Of a stretch of 64,000 nt of DNA, positions 31,601-44,990 are shown piece by piece. Under the pieces are notes generated by a model, which ran no database searches, had not been told where the DNA came from, and saw nothing but the letters and a program-made list of their open reading frames with translations. This stretch comes from Panagrolaimus kolymaensis (lineage: Eukaryota; Nematoda; Chromadorea; Rhabditida; Panagrolaimidae). The translations under genes and the position numbers were made by a program. Numbering within the stretch: position 1 is the first letter of the stretch; each line of letters begins with the position of its first letter. The stretch spans positions 2,604,001 to 2,668,000 of the forward strand of contig JAJQJQ010000017.1 of assembly GCA_028622995.1 (NCBI GenBank). The letters are read 5' to 3'.

Positions 31601-34600
31601 TCACAAGCGAAGTTCATTGACACGTTTAATACCACATGTGCTTTCCATCAATTGATCTCGAAGAAGATAAAGACTATTTGCGAGTTCTTCATCAGTCACT
31701 TTTCTTTTCACCGCTTTTCTTACTAAATTTAATTTATCTCTTGTAATTGATTCATTTCCTGCAGGAGTCAAAGCTTTGTTCCAGTTTGAAATTGAACGCT
31801 GTTTACTCAAATTTTCCAAATATGTTACATAAGTTTTTGTATGGAGAGCTCGTCGAACTGTAAATGAATCGGGAACAGGAGCAAAGATAGGTTCAGGAGC
31901 TCGGGTAATTATATTTCGTGGATCAACTGCTGGTGCTGGCTGAATTTGTGATTGCATATGTTGTGATTGTATTATGGATGTAGGTGGTGGCAATGTTTGG
32001 CCATGATGAGGTGTTGTGGCTTGATATGAAACATGGACGGGTCCAGTGGTTTGTTGATATGTTTGACCATGATGAGACGTATTTCCAATTGCAATCGTTT
32101 GAGGTGTTCCAGAAGTTTGGGGAATTTGTTGATAATATTGATTTGAAACTTGTTGAGCTTGTACTATGGTTCCTTGAGGAGTTTGATGATAAACATGAAC
32201 AGGTTGATTTTGGCCTTGTTGGTGGCCATGGTTTACAACCACGGCTTGATAAACAGGTTGTCCACCAACGGTGACATATTGAACTGGTACACTTCCAGTA
32301 GGAATTTGTTGAACATATTGAGTTGTTACATTTGGTTGACTTTGATACACTGCATTTACAACTTTTACTGTTCTTTGTGGAGTTGAATCTGATACAACAT
32401 TAGTGGCATAACCACGAGCGTGTGTTGTAGTTACAGTCGTTTGCATATCTTCTAAAGGAGTTGCAAGGGTACATGAAGGAGCTGTAGGGTTTGCAGTTCC
32501 ATATGGATGATTTATAAAATGACCAGGTGGTGCTTCACCTTTTGCATGAGGAGTGGATTCATCCGGTGCAATATATATGAAATAATGCCTGTAAATAAAT
32601 ATATATATATATAATTTAAAATTGTTTAAATAATAAAATTTAAGAATAATGCTTACTTTGATCTTTGATTTGGGAGCATTGCTTTAGCGGATGAGGGTAA
32701 ATGTTTCTCTTTAATATGACGATGCAATCGAGGCAATGATGGAAATGGTTTTCCTTCTTTGCGATATTTTAAACATGATTGCCAAAGGCAAACGTATTGA
32801 TTTTCACCATCAACTAAAAAAATTAGTGAGTTATTTTAAAGCCATTTTATTTCGAATGCTTACCAATTTTAGAAGTATGAGCTGTTTTAATGTGTTCATA
32901 CAGGCCCTCTGAAGAATCAAATTGAAAATCACAATTTTGCCATTTGCAAAGATATACTCGAACTTGACCAGGCTAAATTTTAATCATTTTTAATTAAATG
33001 ATGTTAAAGTGTCTGTAATCTTACTTGAAGCACTTTACTATTCGGTGTTAACAAATCATTTTTAGCTCTTTCTTGTGCAATAAATTGTGCACGAACTTCA
33101 TATTGTCTTTTTTGATCATCATTTAATTTTTTCCATTCAATTCCGACAATTCGCGAAACTTCACCAAAGCCTGCATCAGGATTTTCAGACATAATTCTTC
33201 GACGAATTTCTGCTGAGAAAAGTATATAACCCGATTTGGATTTTGCGTTTAACTTTGGTTGAGATTCAAGCCATTTTGCTGATCCCTGTAATTTTTAATA
33301 ATTTTATTACCTCATTCTATAAAATTTAGCTACCGTTTCTGCAATACCAGGAGGAATTTCAGCCGAGGTTTCAGCTGCGGCTTCAACAATGCTGTTGGTT
33401 TCATTATCAATATCAGCATGGTCAATACTCAAGCTCGTTTCCGTACCCGTAACGAGAGGAGAAGGTTCCTAGAATTATTTTTAGCATTTAGAAATAAATC
33501 GGAATATTTTAAAATTTATATTTAAAAAATAAATGTATCTAACCTTTTCCATTTTTAATATTTCTTGGAAATAATATATTTCATCCTCAGGTATATCAAG
33601 AGATTGGGGATATTTCTGCAAAAAAAATAAAATAAAATAAATGTAATAAAAATTATAAAAATTGATATGAATTTTTTTAAACGCCAATGTCAACAGAAAT
33701 GAATCCTTATGAAAGCTTTTGTTCTTAATAAAAAAAAACTTTAGAATTAGTGTAATTGAATTTAGTATGTTTTTTCATTCTTCAAAGACATTTTTTTGTG
33801 TAAAATATTGCTTGCTAGAAGGGTATAATTTATTCATTCGTCGCGCGTGCGAGCAATCGCTACTGCGAGTCTTTATTCAAAAGGTACATATTGGGCGGTA
33901 GTCAACAAGGGTTGCGGCAACATATATGAATGAACCCCTTTTTCAAAGCTATAAAGATAGGAGGCAATTTGGATGCGACTGCGAGCGGGCAGTAGAAACG
34001 GCTGCTGCTGCCACAACTACCGTCTCACACGTATCAAACAAGCAGCGTACAAACTCCAAATTGCGCGACACAGCGCCGCTGCTTTTTTGGCTGCAGGGCA
34101 TCGGGAGTCTCAAGCCGCGGGCGGCGCAGGTTTTATTTTCAAGCGGCTGACATTGGTCGGAAGCTCCTTGAAAGCGCGCCGGCATGCAATTGGTTGACAG
34201 TCCGCGGCCACTTTAATTCACGCAAACCCGCGGCAGCTTTTAACGGTGACTTGGTTCATGAACGATGATGATGCGCTGAAGCAATGAGAATTAGAAAGAA
34301 AGCGAGAAGCCGGCTGATGGCTGCTGGCTGGGACGCCATCATTTTTGTTGGCAGCAACAACAAAGAAGGAAAAGGGGAAAAGAAAACGTAAATGCGCGCA
34401 TATACTGGCTTGCTCATTCATCATAAACAGCAAAGCAGTTTAACGATAGAGAAAAAAAGACAGAAAACGAAGTAAAAAAAGAACGTTGAGTGCGACAAAA
34501 TATAGGCTGCTACTACTTTGACGACGACAGCCAAACAGCGGCGAGGTGAAGTCACTTGCTTGGGCACCCGCTGCATTGCATTTTTTCATTGCATTGAGTC

Positions 34601-37600
34601 TCTTGGATTTTTTTTTCGCGGCCTCTACTATATTCATATAGATTTTTGCTACAAATATAAGAGAATGCAGACAAGTTGAGAGGCATTTGCTCCACTGTGC
34701 ATAATAAAAATCGAGATGCGATGTGTTTGTCTTTCCATCCATTCACCGTAAAATGAGCGCCCATTCTTTAAAATTTTGCCGCTGTTTGATTCATTAAAAC
34801 AAAACCAAAGCACTTACAAGACATCACAAAGAAATGTGTGTCTTTTAAAAAAACTTTTTTGTTTTAAATTTAGTTTTTTAATAGCAGCAAAAATTTTAAT
34901 TAATTAAATATTACTTACTTTTAAATTTTTGATTGGGCGAGAATCTGATAAATCTAATGGAAGTCCCGAAGAAATGGCTGCATCACGGACATACGTTCCA
35001 CCAACCAATGAACATTGTTTTGGATCAGAAATAGGCATTTCACCCCAAACCCGTCTATCAACAACAAAAACATCACATTCAGGAAATTCTGTTGGACGAC
35101 CTTTAAAAAACAAAAATAAAAATTTTTAAATAACATAGAAATGGATTACATTTTTCATAGAATTTTGTAGTTAAAATTGCGCAACGAGCTTGAACTTTTT
35201 TCATGCTTATTGTACAATCGGGTTGTTCAACGGCAATGACTTCACGTTTGAAAAATGTTGCATTAATATCATGTTTAATTTCATGTGGTCTAGCAAAGAA
35301 AGGACCAGATATGAAACTTTCATTCCTACAATAAATTTTTTGTCATTTATATTTTTTTTAAATAAATAAAAGAGTCTTACTCGTTGTTTCTCCACATTTT
35401 ATCAATTCGAAAAACATCACAATGTCCTGCTTGTTCTTTAAAAGCTAAAACTCCATCACCACGACGATACCATGTGCCATTGTATTGCATTTGTTCAAAA
35501 TAAATGCAATTTTCATCGCCAGGGTTTTTAGCATCGTTAACTTCATCACGATGAATATCGAGAACTCTTGGAAGGTGTTTTACTCGTTCGCTCACCAATC
35601 CTGGACTTGCTTCTCTTTCATCATCTATTGTTGGTTGAGCACTTTCTGAACGAGCTTTCTTTCGATCTTCGCTAAAATCAGCTTCGGAACCATCTTTAGC
35701 AAGCTCCGATCTAACTTTAACCGTTTTAAAAAGCTCTGTGCGTTTTGTTACTTTCATTTTTTCTATTTCTTCTGGGTATGGCCATGTCGTAAGCTTTTTA
35801 AAATGTTGCTTTCTTCCAAGATAACGGGATTCACAAACGTAAATATCGCCATTTTCAATATCATCGGGTTGATTCCGAAGGAATTCTTCAACAAACATAA
35901 CACAACATTTTCCTCGAAGTCGGTCAACAGTTACGGTGTCTTTGAATGGAGTCAAAAAAACTTCCTGAAATTTTTTAAATATTTATTTTTATTTAAATTC
36001 AAAATATAGCTTACATTAGGGAAAAATAGACGTGTGGCTAAATGATATGTTTCACGGGGTTTGTAACACCAAATTCCACGAACCACAAGTGTCCCTTCTT
36101 CATCATGAAAGATTCGCTCAATTCTCATAATATGTTTGGGCGCATCTGATGGGGCATTATCATCAGCTGATGCAACATAAACATAGTCATTTGGATAATA
36201 AGTTTTACCGTTAAATTCAGCTGAAGTCATTGCTTCATCATTGGAATCTGCGCTATTATTCAAAGTTTCAGCTTCTCTTGATTGTGATTCTCGAGCACTT
36301 TCACTTTCATTATTTGGATTTCCTGATACATCTTTTTTCTTAAATTTTTTGATTCGATCCAATTCTTTATCAAATTCACCTTGATTGTAAAATTTTGATG
36401 GAGTAATGAGAGTATCCTTGCAAACTTTTTCTCGTTTATCAATAAAAAATTTCTGAAGTTCTACTGTGTCTCGGTAAAGTTGCGAATCCAATGGAACAAC
36501 TTCACGGATCTTAGAAAATAAATGGAATACATCTTCTTGGAATCGATCAACACGACGATATCTTCCTTTATCCAAATTATACTTAATTTCGTCCAATGTG
36601 AATGGTTGTTCTTTACTTGGAATTCCTGCTTTTTTGAAAAGTTTTGGAAGATCGTCGAAGGATTCAGACAAACATCGATTATTTGAAGTGTAAGTTGTGA
36701 CTGCAACAAAAATTTCCATTAAAATTAGTTTGACTTCTGCTGACACAGAGAATTCACTAATGAGGTATTGATTTCGAAGTTGAAGGACTTCTTTTTGAAG
36801 CACTAATGCATCCTTATAAATAGCGGAAACAGGATCATTAAAAATGCAAGCATTATCAAAAACTAATTTGAGGTCGATGAAAAAATCCCTGAGTGATTCA
36901 TATTGATTTGAATTTAATTTTGTTTGAATCTTTGATAAATCAATTGGACGTTTAATTTTTTCATAATAACTTGGATATTCTTCGCGGGTTGGAAGTTTAA
37001 TAAATGCATCAGCGAGTACCCGCTTTTCAGCACCTCGATATGTTACAATTGCTTGGTAAACTTCTTTCATTTTTCCTTGATCTTCAGCAATATTTCGTTG
37101 TTGTTGGGCGTCGGTTTCGCGTTGAATTTTAAATTCTGGGGCTGGAGAAGCCATAATTGCAGACGCAGATGGACGAGCTGGGGTTCGGGCTGGAGATGCT
37201 GCAGAATTTCGAGATCGATATTGTCTAAAAACAAAATTTTTTTAAACCTCTATCTTATTTTTATAGCTTACGGATATCGTGATCTTTCTTTTCGAACGGG
37301 TAAAGGAATAACTTGATTTTTTGTTATATGTCTCAATGTTGTTACTGCAACCTCTTGTAAAGTATTTGCATGATGTACAATTTCCATATTTGGTGGATAA
37401 AGTTGTCGAACGTTAGTAAAAAGAAGAAAAAGGTCATTAATGAATTCTTGAGAACTTTGATACTGAAAAATTGATACAATTAAAGTAAATTATAAATTTT
37501 TCTAGTCATAATTACTTACGCTCAAGATTTCAATCTTCCTTTCAATTGTTTTAAGATCGATTGGCTTTTTAACTGTTGAATAATAATCAGGAAAATTTTT

Positions 37601-39453
37601 TTGATCAGGAACATACATAAATGGGCTAGCAATATTTTGTCCATTTATAGTATGGTTTTTCACCGTATTTAAAACACGTAAAAGCTTATTTTTATAAATG
37701 CATTGATGCTCGTGAATTGATTTTCTTCCTTGTGGATGTTTACGCACTGGAACGGTACCGCTACCAAATTCAGTAAATTCTGATTTACGTCTTTTATGCG
37801 ATGGTGGCCTTGCGAAACTTGTTTCTGAAGTATTATCATCAGATTCAACAGCAACTGTAACATGTGGTCGTTTCTTTGATGCTTTAACAGTAGGTGTTGG
37901 TTCTTCTTCTTCGTCTTCTTCGTCTTCTTCCTCTTCCTCCTCCTCTTCTTCTTCCTCTTCATCATCCACTTCTTCGGGATCTTCTTCATCTTCGTTTGGA
38001 ACTTCGACAATATTAATTACGATAGAAGAATCAAGTTGTCGAGCCTTTTTAGCAATAAACTTTTCCAATTTTGTAGCAGATATATGATATTCGCTTGATT
38101 CAATATTATAACAGCGAGCATTATAACAAATTAAAAGAATATCATCCACAAGTTCTTGAAGTGATTTATAATGGTTGGATTTAAGTCGTTTGTTAATAAC
38201 AAAAAGGGACATAGGGTTTTTTATATCATCATAATAATCAGGATAATGCTGCTTATTTGGTAGTTCCAAAAATGGATCAGCAAGAGTTGAACCTTTGGTC
38301 GCATTTTTATCATCATTTTCAAGATTTCGAACTGCCCAATAAAGAACCCAAAAAGAACTTGGATTTTTTTCAGTTTCTTCATCCTCTTCTGAATCTTCCG
38401 AAAGTTCCAAATTTTCATTAAATTGCTTTTGTTCCAATAAACCATTAATGACTCGCTTGTTTTCTGCGATTCTAAAAATAATATACAATAAATACATATT
38501 TTCACAATTATTTATTCAAACTTACTTAGCCCTATCTAAGGAAAATTTGGGTTCAATAATTTCTCCTCGTTTTTGTTCATAGAATGAATAAATTTTTATT
38601 GCATCTTTAGAAATGGCTGAGGAAGGAGTGTTATAAGTTTTACAATTATTAACAAGTAATTGAATATCTTCATCAAAAGCACTCCAAGTTTTATATTTAC
38701 TAGCACGAACTTTGCCTGCAATCGTTTTAAAATCAATTGGATTTTCAATAACTTCATAGTAATCTGGAAGTTCTTCGGATGGAGCTAATACACGAAAAGG
38801 AGGTGATAATAAACGTCCTTGTTTATCGGTTAAAGCAAGAATTAATGCAATGATGTGCTCCAATTTGGATTCATCAGGGAAACTTGCAGCCGATGGTAAA
38901 ACTTTTTCATTTGATACAGGACTGGGTGATGGTTCAGCGGATTCGGAAGGTGTTGAAGGATCCATATAACGCTGTTTCAATTCTTGATAAACTTTTTGAA
39001 GCTCTGTTGCGCTCAAATATTCTGGAGAATCTGTTGAATAATATGAATGAGCATTGGAAATGACAAGTTCAACATCTTTACAAAAATCATTAAAGTTGTT
39101 ATATTCAAACCCCTTTAATCTCTGATTAATACGGGTAAAGTCAATTGGATCTTTAACTTTATCATAATATTCCGCATCCGTCCTAAATTAAAAAATTTCA
39201 GTTATGCAGAGAAATAAAAAATTTCCAACCTTCTTGATGGTACACGCAAAAATGGTTCAGCAACTAATTTTCCTTCAGAATCTTTTGCTGCTTTCAATGC
39301 GTCATATAAATTTTGACACATTTCTACCTGTATATAGTTTTTTTAAAATAATTATAATATGTAATTTTATTAAAGTACCTGATCATAAGTTTCTTCACGC
39401 TTGAGACGACGCCGTGGTGTCTTCGCTACTGATTCTTCTCCGCGCTTTCCCAT
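31601..39453 (-). CDS. pbrm-1: Polybromo-1/BAF180, PBAF chromatin remodeller subunit
   Basis: The ATG is at 39453 (MGKRGEESVAKTPRRR). Bromodomains follow: BD1 (about 39330-39050, EYYDKVKDPIDFTRINQRL), BD2 (38880-38530, DYYEVIENPIDFKTIAGKV), BD3 (38400-38030, DYYDDIKNPMSLFVINKRL), a Glu-rich spacer (about 37906-37990), BD4 (37700-37400, DYYSTVKKPIDLKTIERKI), BD5 (about 37090-36800, SYYEKIKRPIDLSKIQTKL) and a degenerate sixth. Two BAH domains span about 36210-35750 and 35520-34920. An HMG box (about 33290-33030, KSGYILFSAEIRRRIMSE) and two C2H2-like fingers (CKWQNCDF and CLWQSCLK) come next, then a Gln/Thr-rich region and a conserved tail (HTKTYVTYLENL). The protein targets the PBAF (SWI/SNF) complex to acetylated chromatin. 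One 1.3 kb intron (33616-34918) contains a GC-rich island. Confidence 0.95.
33836..34600. other. GC-rich island inside a pbrm-1 intron
   Basis: Unlike surrounding introns, this stretch is rich in CG dinucleotides and GCC/CGC words, for example GCCGCGGGCGGCGCAGG at about 34110 and GCGCGCCGGCATGC at about 34175. ORFs on both strands are overlapping and low in evidence. It could be an internal promoter or enhancer, or inserted DNA. Confidence 0.5.
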
Positions 39454-40430
39454 TATAAAAAAGAATTGGCTTCTGCAAAAATGAAACTTTTTATTATTAT
39501 TTTTTCTAAGATACCGTAAATTAAATAAATTTTGCTATCACGTAATAATTATATTAAAATCAATATACAGGTCATTTGAAAAAAGAAAATGCTCAACAAC
39601 GACGCATGGTCAGTCATTGAGTAAGGAGTGGTGGTGCATACAAGCTCAAAATGCTGCGCGCGCAGCATTACCAACCAATGACTTTCGTTTCAAGAAGATT
39701 TTAGTTAGTTAGACCGTGGCGTTGTTCACTGCCACCACAACCATTAAGGAAGCAAAGCTGTAGTAGTAGTAGCTGTCATAATGAAAGAAAAAGAGGGAAG
39801 ATTGTTATTGCGAAAGAAAGAAAAATAGTGGGAACCAAGAGGATTCTTGCGCAAAATATTCTCGATTAGGTGATAAAAAATATCATAAAGGCATACTACA
39901 TATCTATATTCATAAAAAATAATATACGAAAAATATAACCAATAAAAAGTAATTTGTGTACTCATAAAAATTCAAAAAGGACTATAAGTGGAAGTAAGAG
40001 ATGTTAACTATAGTATGAAAGAAAAAAAAGAGAATAAAGATTCTGTACATAAAAAATTTAACAAAGAGAAACCTAGAATGTTGATAAAAAAAATGACCAC
40101 CCACTCTTGATTTTTCTTTCTTTAGTGCATTTACTAATATTCTTTTAAATTAAGCATTTATGATTATCCATTGCCATACTTTTTTGTATACTAAATGTTA
40201 GTAATTTAAAACAAAAATTTAAAATAAACGAAAAAAATTTGAGCTTTGTTTTATCATTTTTACACTTTTAATTCTTCGTGTTTCGTTATTTTCCCTTTTT
40301 TTAAATTTGTTCTTTTACGTTCATTCAATTTTTTGTTTATTGATGGGAATATATTCACACTTTTAATTTTTAAATATTTAACTTAAAATTTTTCAACAAG
40401 ATTTCGAGTTTATCTTCGCTTATTGTTTAA
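39454..40430. promoter_or_regulatory. Divergent promoter region of pbrm-1 and the ARM/BTB gene
   Basis: About 980 bp. The notable element is a 20 bp perfect palindrome at 39650-39669 (AATGCTGCGCGCGCAGCATT). It is flanked by the inverted pair GTCATTG (about 39613) and CAATGAC (about 39675). It lies roughly 200 bp upstream of the pbrm-1 ATG. The rest is AT-rich. Confidence 0.5.
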
Positions 40431-43400
40431 ATGGAACCAGAAGCTAAGAAACCTAGACTAGAAAATTCTTCCAAACAACTTGAATTCAAAGAAAAAGAGC
40501 AAGCTCGAAATGCTTTATTTGTAAGGTTTAAAAATGGTGAAATAGATGATGTTTTAAAAGAAATTAAAGATCAAAAAACTGTGAGATTCATTTTTATTGC
40601 TACTTGGTTTATATATTCTTTGACAGTTTTAGTTCCTACGTGCAAAGAAAATCAACGTAAAGACATTTTTTGAAGAACACCTTGATAAATTTTTGCAGTA
40701 CAAAAGCTTCTTTACGTTGTTAGCTACCGAAATGTTGAATGAACCTTCACTATCCAATAGCCAACTTTTTGATGCACTTCATGAAGTCATGAAACTTTTA
40801 ACTATTGCATGTGCAAGCTTATCGCTTTCACAAAAATCAACAAGCACTGAGATATTTTCTGATAAAAACATGACTGTTCAAATTCCAAAATTATTTAGTA
40901 AACCTTTATTACTTTTTCTTTAATTTATTTTGGTTAATTTTAGCTCGCATCTTAGAAGCAGGTGATAGAATGCAACCAAAAACTAGGGTACTTTTATGTG
41001 ATTTGGTTTCTGGACTTTGTACAAGAAAAGAAGGCCGCATTGCTTTATCATCTTCATCGGCCTTTGTCGATCAACTGGCTATGTGTATTGCTTCGTCAAA
41101 TGAAGAACTGCGAAATGCTTCGCTTTTAACGGTAATACATATTTGTAAAACGAAAAGATTCCTCAAAGTAAGTTGACAATTTTACTTTAAAACCAATGCA
41201 ATAAACTAGACAATAACAATAAACGAATAAGCAAGGAAAACTTTTAAAACAAAGGGATAAAAATATTTAAATAAGCTTTCTTTGAAACCGACAATCGATG
41301 GATTTATTTAAATTTACTAAAGCCCATAAATCTATTGCTTGCGAGGTTGGAAAAGCTCATGCTTCTGAGTATTATGTGTAGCATTCTTGGTATGTTGTTG
41401 ATGTTGGGGCATTGGTTTTTCATGAAAGGCACGCACTGCTTCTTCAGGATAACTTTCTTGCATCTGTTTTGCGAGAGTTTGAGAAGCAACAGCAGTGCTG
41501 GAAGATTCTTCGCCATCTTCAAATTCTTCATTTGATCCAGGTTTTTCTGATTCTGATTTTCTTTCTTTACGAACAATTCGAACACCTCCAACTTTTTCAG
41601 CGGGAGCATGATTGCCCTTTAATTCAGGTTTTTCTTCAGTAGAAGACATTGTTAAATATAATTCTAAAATGAAGTAAAATATTTTAATTATTTTTAGGGT
41701 GTAAAAATTATACCTATAAGAAACAACGCGGAAACTAAACACAAAAAAATACAAAAAAACAACAACAACGAAACGACTGTTTTTTGTTTAGGAAATTTTT
41801 TGATGATTATAAAGTCAGCATTAGAATAGGATGGGATTTTGTGGAATTTATTATACTTTTATAAATTCCACGTTTCATTTACTTGCAGATGAAAGGTATT
41901 AAATTTTTTTTTGATAAAAACATTTTTGGAATACGAACATAGCCGAAGGATGGTTGTTAAACGTTTTAACTGACAAACAACCAAGCTGTGGTCCGTCTCA
42001 CTAATAATGCGCACCCTTTATTCTTCATGTTGTTTTTAAAGCGCATGATGAAAAAGTATTGCAATATGGAAGGAAAAAAAAAATACACGCAGCTGTCAAA
42101 GTTAGGGAAGAAAAGAAAAAACATGCCCATCGATGGCTATTCAAGGACATGATGAGAAAAAAAAATCAGAAAAAAAATCGATGCTTTAATGAGAAAAAGA
42201 ACACTGAACAAAAAATGTCGATAAAAAAGGCAAAATAAATAAACTATTTATAATCTCTGCTTTTCTAAATGTAAAATTTTTTCAGGCTTTCCTTACTTCA
42301 AATGGAGGATATTATATTGGAGCTCTTTTATCACAATGGAATTTTGATGAAATTAAAACAAAAGAATCACAATTGTTGACACTTTTTGAAAACATATTAT
42401 CATTTGATAAACGATCATTTGGTAGACAAGTTGCAACTAGTCCTGGAAGTGCAACTCTCATTCAACTTCTCTTCGTTCCGGATAATTCTTCCATAATCCA
42501 TAAATGGCATAAAATAATTATCCAACTTTTGATGTCTGCTTTTGAACTCCGTGAAGTTTTTGGTAGAGTAACCTTTGAAAGAGTTGTTCGAGAATTTGAT
42601 TCTTCCGATGTTCTTCTTAAATATTTATGTATTTGCTGCCAAGATTCTTGGGGTATCAATGAAATTTTAAAATAAAATAATAAATAAAATAGTATTTAGG
42701 GAGACAACATCTTCGATTAGCAGGAGGCTTGCAACTGATAATGGAAGGATGTGGTGACACTTTTGATTCAAAAACATTTTTAATTGCAAAAAGTTTGAAT
42801 TATTTTATGCACGATGCTTTATGTCTTAGTGCTATATGCCGGAATGAGGCTTTTCTTGATAAAATTTTATTCCTCTTACAAAAATATTGTAATGAGACAA
42901 AATCAATTCAATGTTTTGTGTCTGAAAGTAAAATAACTTTGAGACCCGATTCTCCTAATTTTTTGCGACATTTGGAGGAAAAACGTCAAAGCTTGGTAAG
43001 TTTATTTTTTCAATACTGTAGAGCAGTAACTTATTTTATTTTAACATTTATATTTTAATATTAATTTTTTAGAATACAACCAATTTTCATTGTGATTTTG
43101 CAGAACTTGAATTTGCTTTACCTCCAACAGCTTCAAATTCTCCTCGAATTCGGTCAACCATGAACGACACTTCTGCTTGGAGTCCAGCGGCTTCTCTTCA
43201 TGGATCACCAAGCCCTTCCCCATCTCCTTCTAGAAGTTATTTTTCTGACGATTCGGGAGATTCTGATACATTTGATAATCCAGCTCCAACAGGCGGTGAT
43301 TGCTTTAGCGATTCTGGTTCTGATGAAGAAATTAATTCAATATGTAAAAGACGCGACAAAATGGGAGTTTACCTTCTTGATATTGTCGATTGGTTTACTC

Positions 43401-44990
43401 ATTATCCGGATAATCATGTACAACTTTTGCGTAAGCCTGTATTCGATACTTTAATTTTGCTTGTTTCAACTTATCTTCCAAAAGCAGCCGTTGAGAGAGC
43501 GGCGAGATCAATTAAGCGTCTCGTGCGATCTCAAGAATGTCTTCCTTATTTGCTCAACATGGAGCTTCATATTAAAATTATTCGTCTTCTCATCCGTAGA
43601 CCTTGCTTGATGATGCGTTACGCAGAAAGATGTTCCCGTTGTGAATATCGACGACGTAAGAATTAATTCGATAAAAACCGAATTACAACAGCTTTTTAGA
43701 ATTTGGACGAGAAGTTATTCAAGAATTATCATTGCAAGCAAATTCAACTGCCGGTTGGACATTTTTGCAAGAATTACTCAAAAGTGATGACCCGGATACG
43801 AGATTTTACGCTTGGTGTACTGGTTTAACTCTCATTCGGTAAGCAGGAGCTAAGAGATAAATAAAAATTTCATTTTAAGACAAGTTCAATACCGTATTCG
43901 GCTTTACACTTACTATGATGCTTTAAATAATTTGATAGAAACTTTAAAATCTATTATGCAAAGAGCTAATGAAGCTAATATTGCAAATTCTGACGATGAA
44001 AGCGTTAGTTTTTTAAATGCGACGAGATTTTAGTTACAACGTTCTTTTAGAATTCTGTATTATTTGAAACGCTCCATCAATCCCGAATTAAGTCTTTCAT
44101 GGAAGATGTAAGCTATTTTAAAGGTAAAGCCATTATATATATTTTTTTATTTTAGTTTAAAAAAATTGAAGCAATTGTATTTGCATTTTCTGCACTCATT
44201 TCTCATAAAATTCAATCAAGCATTCTCGAAACTCAAACCGATCAAACAGGTGTTGAGCCACAGGCAGGCTCATGCCAACTTGAAGCGAATAAAATTCCTA
44301 CCGATCAACAAATTCGATTCAAAAATGTGGATGGCAAACTTTTAGCTACCGTGGATCGAAGCTCCCTTATTCGTTACAGTGAATATTATAGAGTTTGTAG
44401 TTTTTTATGATACCCTTATCAATCATATCAATATTATTTAGGGAATGTTTGAAAATAATTTTTCTGAAAAATTAAAAGGTCAGCAAGATTTTGTTTTTGG
44501 TAATGAAGGAATGCACATCAAAGAAGAACACTTTACTAAATTTTTGCATTTACTTTCTGGTTGTCAGCAAAGTCCATGCGTAGCTGTCGATGATACCTCA
44601 ACTTGCATTTCCTTTATATACGTGAGCTTTTTATTTTCACTTTCTGCTGATGGATTAAAAACCAATTTTTAGCTCGCCGATAAATATTTAGCTACAGGAC
44701 TTTTGGAAACAATGTTTTCACCGACAGGCATTGCTGGAAATTTTTTACATGGTGCCAGCCTTCCGTCTTTTGTTCCCACATTGGTAATAGCGCTTTCAAC
44801 TCATGGCCGATTTTCTGATCTGTTCTTTCTTGTATTTCTTCGTTACGCTTCCATGGATGAAATCCTTCAAACTCTTGCTATCAGTCTTTCATTTCGAGCA
44901 GGGGATACTTTTTGTGATTTATTGAAAGAATTTCTTCAACGTTGTGTCAACTCTTTACCTGTTCACCCATCTTATCGAGTTTGGATTTAA
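40431..44990 (+). CDS. Armadillo-repeat and BTB-domain protein, ARMC5-like
   Basis: Exons start at about 40431, 40633, 40944, 42286, 42701, 43073, 43697, 43880, 44051, 44157, 44443 and 44673, ending at TAA 44990. The long N-terminal part is built of helical repeats: ARILEAGDRMQPKTRVLLCD... region, then AFLTSNGGYYIGALLSQW, RQHLRLAGGLQLIMEGC and YLPKAAVERAARSIKRLV, consistent with ARM repeats. A Ser/Pro/Asp-rich insert lies at about 43150-43340. The C-terminus has a BTB-like domain: VDGKLLATVDRSSLIRYSEYYRGMFENNFSE, then YLADKYLATGLLETMF. ARM plus C-terminal BTB is the ARMC5 architecture, a substrate adaptor for Cullin-3 ligase in vertebrates. The first exon starts MEPEAKKPRLENS. One acceptor (43879) is TTTTAAG. 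Assignment rests on architecture, not on a search. Confidence 0.78.
41332..41649 (-). CDS. Death-associated protein 1 (DAP1) homologue, nested gene
   Basis: This single-exon gene of 105 residues lies antisense inside the 41169-42285 intron of the ARM/BTB gene. The start MSSTEEKPELKGNHAPAEKV leads into GGVRIVRKERK, matching the GGMRIVQK core of DAP1. The middle (FEDGEE...ASQTLAKQMQ) is polar. The end EEAVRAFHEKP...QKHELFQPRKQ matches the DAP1 tail (HQKP... ending in QPRK). DAP1 is a small, disordered, conserved protein that in vertebrates is a suppressor of autophagy and a ribosome-hibernation factor. An acceptor (CATTTTAG) lies about 17 bases before the ATG, so a leader is probably spliced on. 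The longer in-frame upstream reading is 5' UTR. Confidence 0.85.
   Translation of the reverse strand: MSSTEEKPELKGNHAPAEKVGGVRIVRKERKSESEKPGSNEEFEDGEESSSTAVASQTLAKQMQESYPEEAVRAFHEKPMPQHQQHTKNATHNTQKHELFQPRKQ

Noticed and set aside
37906..37990. GAA/CTT trinucleotide run as a microsatellite
   Set aside because: It encodes the in-frame Glu/Asp-rich spacer between polybromo bromodomains 3 and 4, so it is treated as coding.
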